A DNA stretch of 7,126 bases from the NCBI GenBank assembly GCA_964509695.1, contig CAZDXN010000029.1, positions 1 to 7,126 on the forward strand, given 5' to 3'. How positions within the stretch are numbered: the first letter of the stretch is position 1; every line of letters begins with the position of its first letter. Below the pieces are notes generated by a model. The model was not told the origin of the DNA. It did no database searches and saw only the letters and a list, made by a program, of their open reading frames with translations. The position numbers and the translations under genes were made by a program. The stretch comes from 2-01-FULL-50-23 sp964509695. GTDB lineage: Bacteria; Patescibacteriota; Microgenomatia; UBA1400; MFAQ01. Below, piece by piece: positions 5,240 through 7,126 of the stretch.

Positions 5240-5267
5240 ATCTTATAGCGAATTTTTCTGTTGTCAA
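5240..5267 (-). promoter_or_regulatory. Leftward promoter of the two-gene unit, predicted leaderless
   Basis: On the minus strand: TTGACA (5267-5262), a 16-nt spacer, and TAAGAT (5245-5240). A start 7 nt beyond the -10 falls on 5233, the A of the ATG. An overlapping TATAAG (5247-5242) has only a 14-nt spacer. The -35 overlaps that of the rightward promoter. Confidence 0.65.
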
Positions 5268-5289
5268 ATGTCGCGGTCCAGGGTATATT
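5261..5289 (+). promoter_or_regulatory. Rightward promoter of the ThyX-like gene, predicted leaderless
   Basis: TTGTCA (5261-5266), a 17-nt spacer, and TATATT (5284-5289). The predicted first base is 5296-5297, directly at the ATG at 5297. No Shine-Dalgarno sequence could fit in the transcript. This position also argues against the longer reading from the TTG at 5261, which would lie inside the -35 box. Confidence 0.75.
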
Positions 5290-5296
5290 GATTGGG

Positions 5297-6874
5297 ATGA
5301 CGAAAGAGAAAAAAACAGAAAAAGAAGCGGCTGTGAAGAGGGAGTTTTTGGAGCCGTTAGTCACCAATCTGGATGGAGATGTCTACGCCTTGACCAGTGA
5401 ACTGCCCGATCAGGTCAAGGCGATGTTGGTAGCCCGTCAGAGCCGGGCCCAGACCCGTGATGCCCGGGAATTACTTTGGGAAGAATTTAGGGCATTGGAT
5501 GAGGAAAAAGCAGGAAGGAAGGCTAAAAACATTATTGATGGCTTTGGCGACGACTCGGTGCGGGAGGATGCCAGCGCTTATGTAATGGTGCAGAATGCTT
5601 CGATTTTGGCGACTACTTTTGGAATTGTTCACCCGCTCTTGACCCGGATTGAAGCCTCGACCCGCTACATCAATTGGGGAGGAAAGGAAAGCGGGAGATA
5701 TTTATATAAAGAGCTAGAGTTTGGGGAGAATGAGGAAGCAAAACAGGTTTATGAAGCGGCGATGGAAGTGTGTTTTGGGACCTATCGGAAATTGTGGCAG
5801 CCGGTTTGGGATTTTGTCGTCGCCAGTAATCCGCGTGACGAGGCGACGAGCGAGGCGGCGTATCTTTCTGCTGTTCGGGGGCGGGTTTGCGATAACCTGA
5901 AAGGACTACTACCACTCTCGGCTCTGACAAACTTCGGGCTTCACGGAGACTTTCGAGCCCTGAGCGAATTGATAATGAATTTGCGGGCTGAAGGAAACGA
6001 GGAGATGCGGCGAATGGGTGACGAGATGGCGGCGGAACTGGCAAAGGTGAACCCGGAGTTTATAGCCGTAGTCAACAACGAACATGGTGAGGCTTGGACG
6101 AATTACAAACGGCAGAGGGAGACGTATTTGGCAGAGAACCACCAGCTGGAGGCCATGCCGAAAGAGGGAAATAAGAAGCCGGGGGTGGAACTGGCGGTCT
6201 CAACACGGCACTTTTTGTATACCGCGGCCAAAGCTTTTTTGAAGAGCCAGAATCCAAACGTGGATAAGGGGGTGCTGAATCGGCGGGCTCAGACCATAGC
6301 GAAGAACGGGGAGATGGAAAAAATCCTAGCAGATTTGGGAGAACTACGGACGAATCGGCGTCACGAACTGCCGGACTTTTTGCGCTGTGTGGTTCTCAAA
6401 ATTCGATTCAGACAGATTTCGATAGGGAGTTTGAAGGACTTGTTTCGTCACCGAAGGATACTATGGCGGACAAAACCGGATCTTTCTGGACAAAACGGTT
6501 GGCATATTCCGAAGGATATTGGGGCGATGGGGGGAGTCGTCTTGGGAAAGTATCAAGAGGCGCAAAGACTGTCGGCGGAATCTGTTGCCTGGATGAGAGG
6601 GAATGTCGATGAAGAGGCGGCGCGGTATTGCCTGACTCAGGGGATGCTGACAACCTTTGATATTGATTGCGATCTGGTGGAGGGATATTGGATTTCGGAG
6701 TTGCGATCAATCGCCAGCGGATTTGAGGAGTATCGCTGGTTTGCTCAGGAGTTGTTGCGATCGATGGTGAAGAAAATGCCGGCTCTTGCGACTCTGGGGT
6801 CGTTTACCAACATGAATGAGTATCAGTTGGGGAGAATAAAGGAGGCGGTGAGACAGGACCTTAGGGGGAGGTAA
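5297..6874 (+). CDS. Tandem-domain ThyX-like protein (FAD-dependent thymidylate synthase family)
   Basis: ThyX enzymes make dTMP from dUMP using FAD and methylene-tetrahydrofolate, usually as tetramers of about 220-250 aa chains. This 525-aa chain appears to hold two ThyX-like domains. The first has GDDSVREDASAYVMVQNAS (84-102), matching the GHxSvxEHasf block, then VHPLLTRIEASTRY (111-124), aligning with RHRxxSxxExSxRY but without an intact RHR. The second has RRHELPDFLRCVVLKIRF, then DLFRHRRIL with an intact RHR (384-386), GWHIPKDI, and ISELRS (466-471) followed by EEYRWFAQELLRSM, the usual ELR...YR end. Two-domain ThyX-like proteins of this length are known from bacteria, CPR included. Whether it is active, and which half binds dUMP, cannot be decided here. 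ATG 5297 is chosen because the promoter runs up to it and the upstream residues (SNVAVQGILIG) are promoter DNA. A small ORF follows after 11 nt. Confidence 0.8.
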   Translation: MTKEKKTEKEAAVKREFLEPLVTNLDGDVYALTSELPDQVKAMLVARQSRAQTRDARELLWEEFRALDEEKAGRKAKNIIDGFGDDSVREDASAYVMVQNASILATTFGIVHPLLTRIEASTRYINWGGKESGRYLYKELEFGENEEAKQVYEAAMEVCFGTYRKLWQPVWDFVVASNPRDEATSEAAYLSAVRGRVCDNLKGLLPLSALTNFGLHGDFRALSELIMNLRAEGNEEMRRMGDEMAAELAKVNPEFIAVVNNEHGEAWTNYKRQRETYLAENHQLEAMPKEGNKKPGVELAVSTRHFLYTAAKAFLKSQNPNVDKGVLNRRAQTIAKNGEMEKILADLGELRTNRRHELPDFLRCVVLKIRFRQISIGSLKDLFRHRRILWRTKPDLSGQNGWHIPKDIGAMGGVVLGKYQEAQRLSAESVAWMRGNVDEEAARYCLTQGMLTTFDIDCDLVEGYWISELRSIASGFEEYRWFAQELLRSMVKKMPALATLGSFTNMNEYQLGRIKEAVRQDLRGR

Positions 6875-6885
6875 GGGGTATTATA

Positions 6886-7107
6886 ATGACAGATGGTATG
6901 GCTTTTTTGTATCCGATTGGTATCAAGGTCGAAAGATATGAGGATGATTTTCATTTTTGGTATGTTAACGGTTTCCGCCCTGATCCAGCAATAAAACAGG
7001 AGGTTGTTGGGGAGAAGCCGAAGGAGGAAATGAATGAAGGTCCGCGATTGACGACGATTTATTCCCGACGCAGGGAGGGGTGGAGAACTCGGGGTTGGGT
7101 GAGGTGA
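6886..7107 (+). CDS. Small hypothetical protein, 73 aa
   Basis: I do not recognise this protein. The N-terminal half is aromatic-rich (FLYPIGIKVERY, DDFHFWYVNGFRPDP) and the middle is charged (EVVGEKPKEEMNEG). The end is basic with Trp (SRRREGWRTRGWVR). There are no cysteines, signal peptide or membrane segment. It starts 11 nt after the ThyX-like stop, with the purine-rich AAGGGG (6873-6878) 7 nt upstream, so it is probably translated from the same message. A second in-frame ATG at 6898 is an alternative start, and TATAAT at 6882-6887 overlaps the first ATG but has no -35. The composition of the first half looks protein-like; the tail is less convincing. It ends 19 nt before the window edge. 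Confidence 0.55.
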   Translation: MTDGMAFLYPIGIKVERYEDDFHFWYVNGFRPDPAIKQEVVGEKPKEEMNEGPRLTTIYSRRREGWRTRGWVR

Positions 7108-7126
7108 TAGACTATATAGATTATGG

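Noticed and set aside
5261..5296. TTG start adding 12 residues to the ThyX-like protein
   Set aside because: The TTG is part of the -35 box and the added residues would be encoded by promoter DNA upstream of the predicted transcript start.
7095..7126. Promoter and start of a further gene at the right edge (TATATA 7113-7118, ATG 7123)
   Set aside because: There is no -35 at a usable distance and only the first codon is inside the window, so it cannot be supported.

Overview
The window looks like a piece of a chromosome from a Patescibacteria/CPR bacterium, possibly Microgenomates. This is an inference. It rests on compact gene layout, the standard genetic code, CPR-type palindromic repeats both between and inside genes, a two-domain ThyX-like protein, and promoters placed directly at start codons. 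No rRNA, tRNA, CRISPR array, transposase or phage gene is visible.

Layout. 3-1193 (+): C-terminal transpeptidase half of a class B penicillin-binding protein (PBP2/MrdA type) with all three active-site motifs, interrupted near its end by an in-frame palindromic repeat. 1194-1467: no gene; a perfect 20-bp palindrome followed by three different palindromic intergenic repeats. 1468-2136 (+): a consensus promoter (TTGACA, 17 nt, TATATT), about 635 nt packed with strong hairpins and long-range helices, and an intrinsic terminator with a GNRA loop and six T. I interpret this as a large structured non-coding RNA of no family I recognise. 2137-2244: topA upstream region with two candidate promoters and a 27-nt inverted repeat. 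2245-4278 (+): topA, DNA topoisomerase I, carrying three repeat-like insertions in its reading frame. 4275-4847 and 4862-5233 (-): two small genes of unknown function, probably one operon; the first has weak kinase-fold resemblance. The first converges on topA so that both TAG stops share one CTAG. 5234-5296: a 63-nt divergent promoter region in which the -35 boxes of the two directions overlap and both predicted transcripts start at or next to the ATG. 5297-6874 (+): a tandem-domain ThyX-like protein. 6886-7107 (+): a small unknown ORF directly downstream.

Functionally the recognisable genes are housekeeping: cell-wall cross-linking, DNA supercoiling and probably thymidylate synthesis. The most notable item is the large RNA between the PBP gene and topA. 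Next are the palindromic repeats inserted in frame into essential proteins, and the signs of leaderless transcription.
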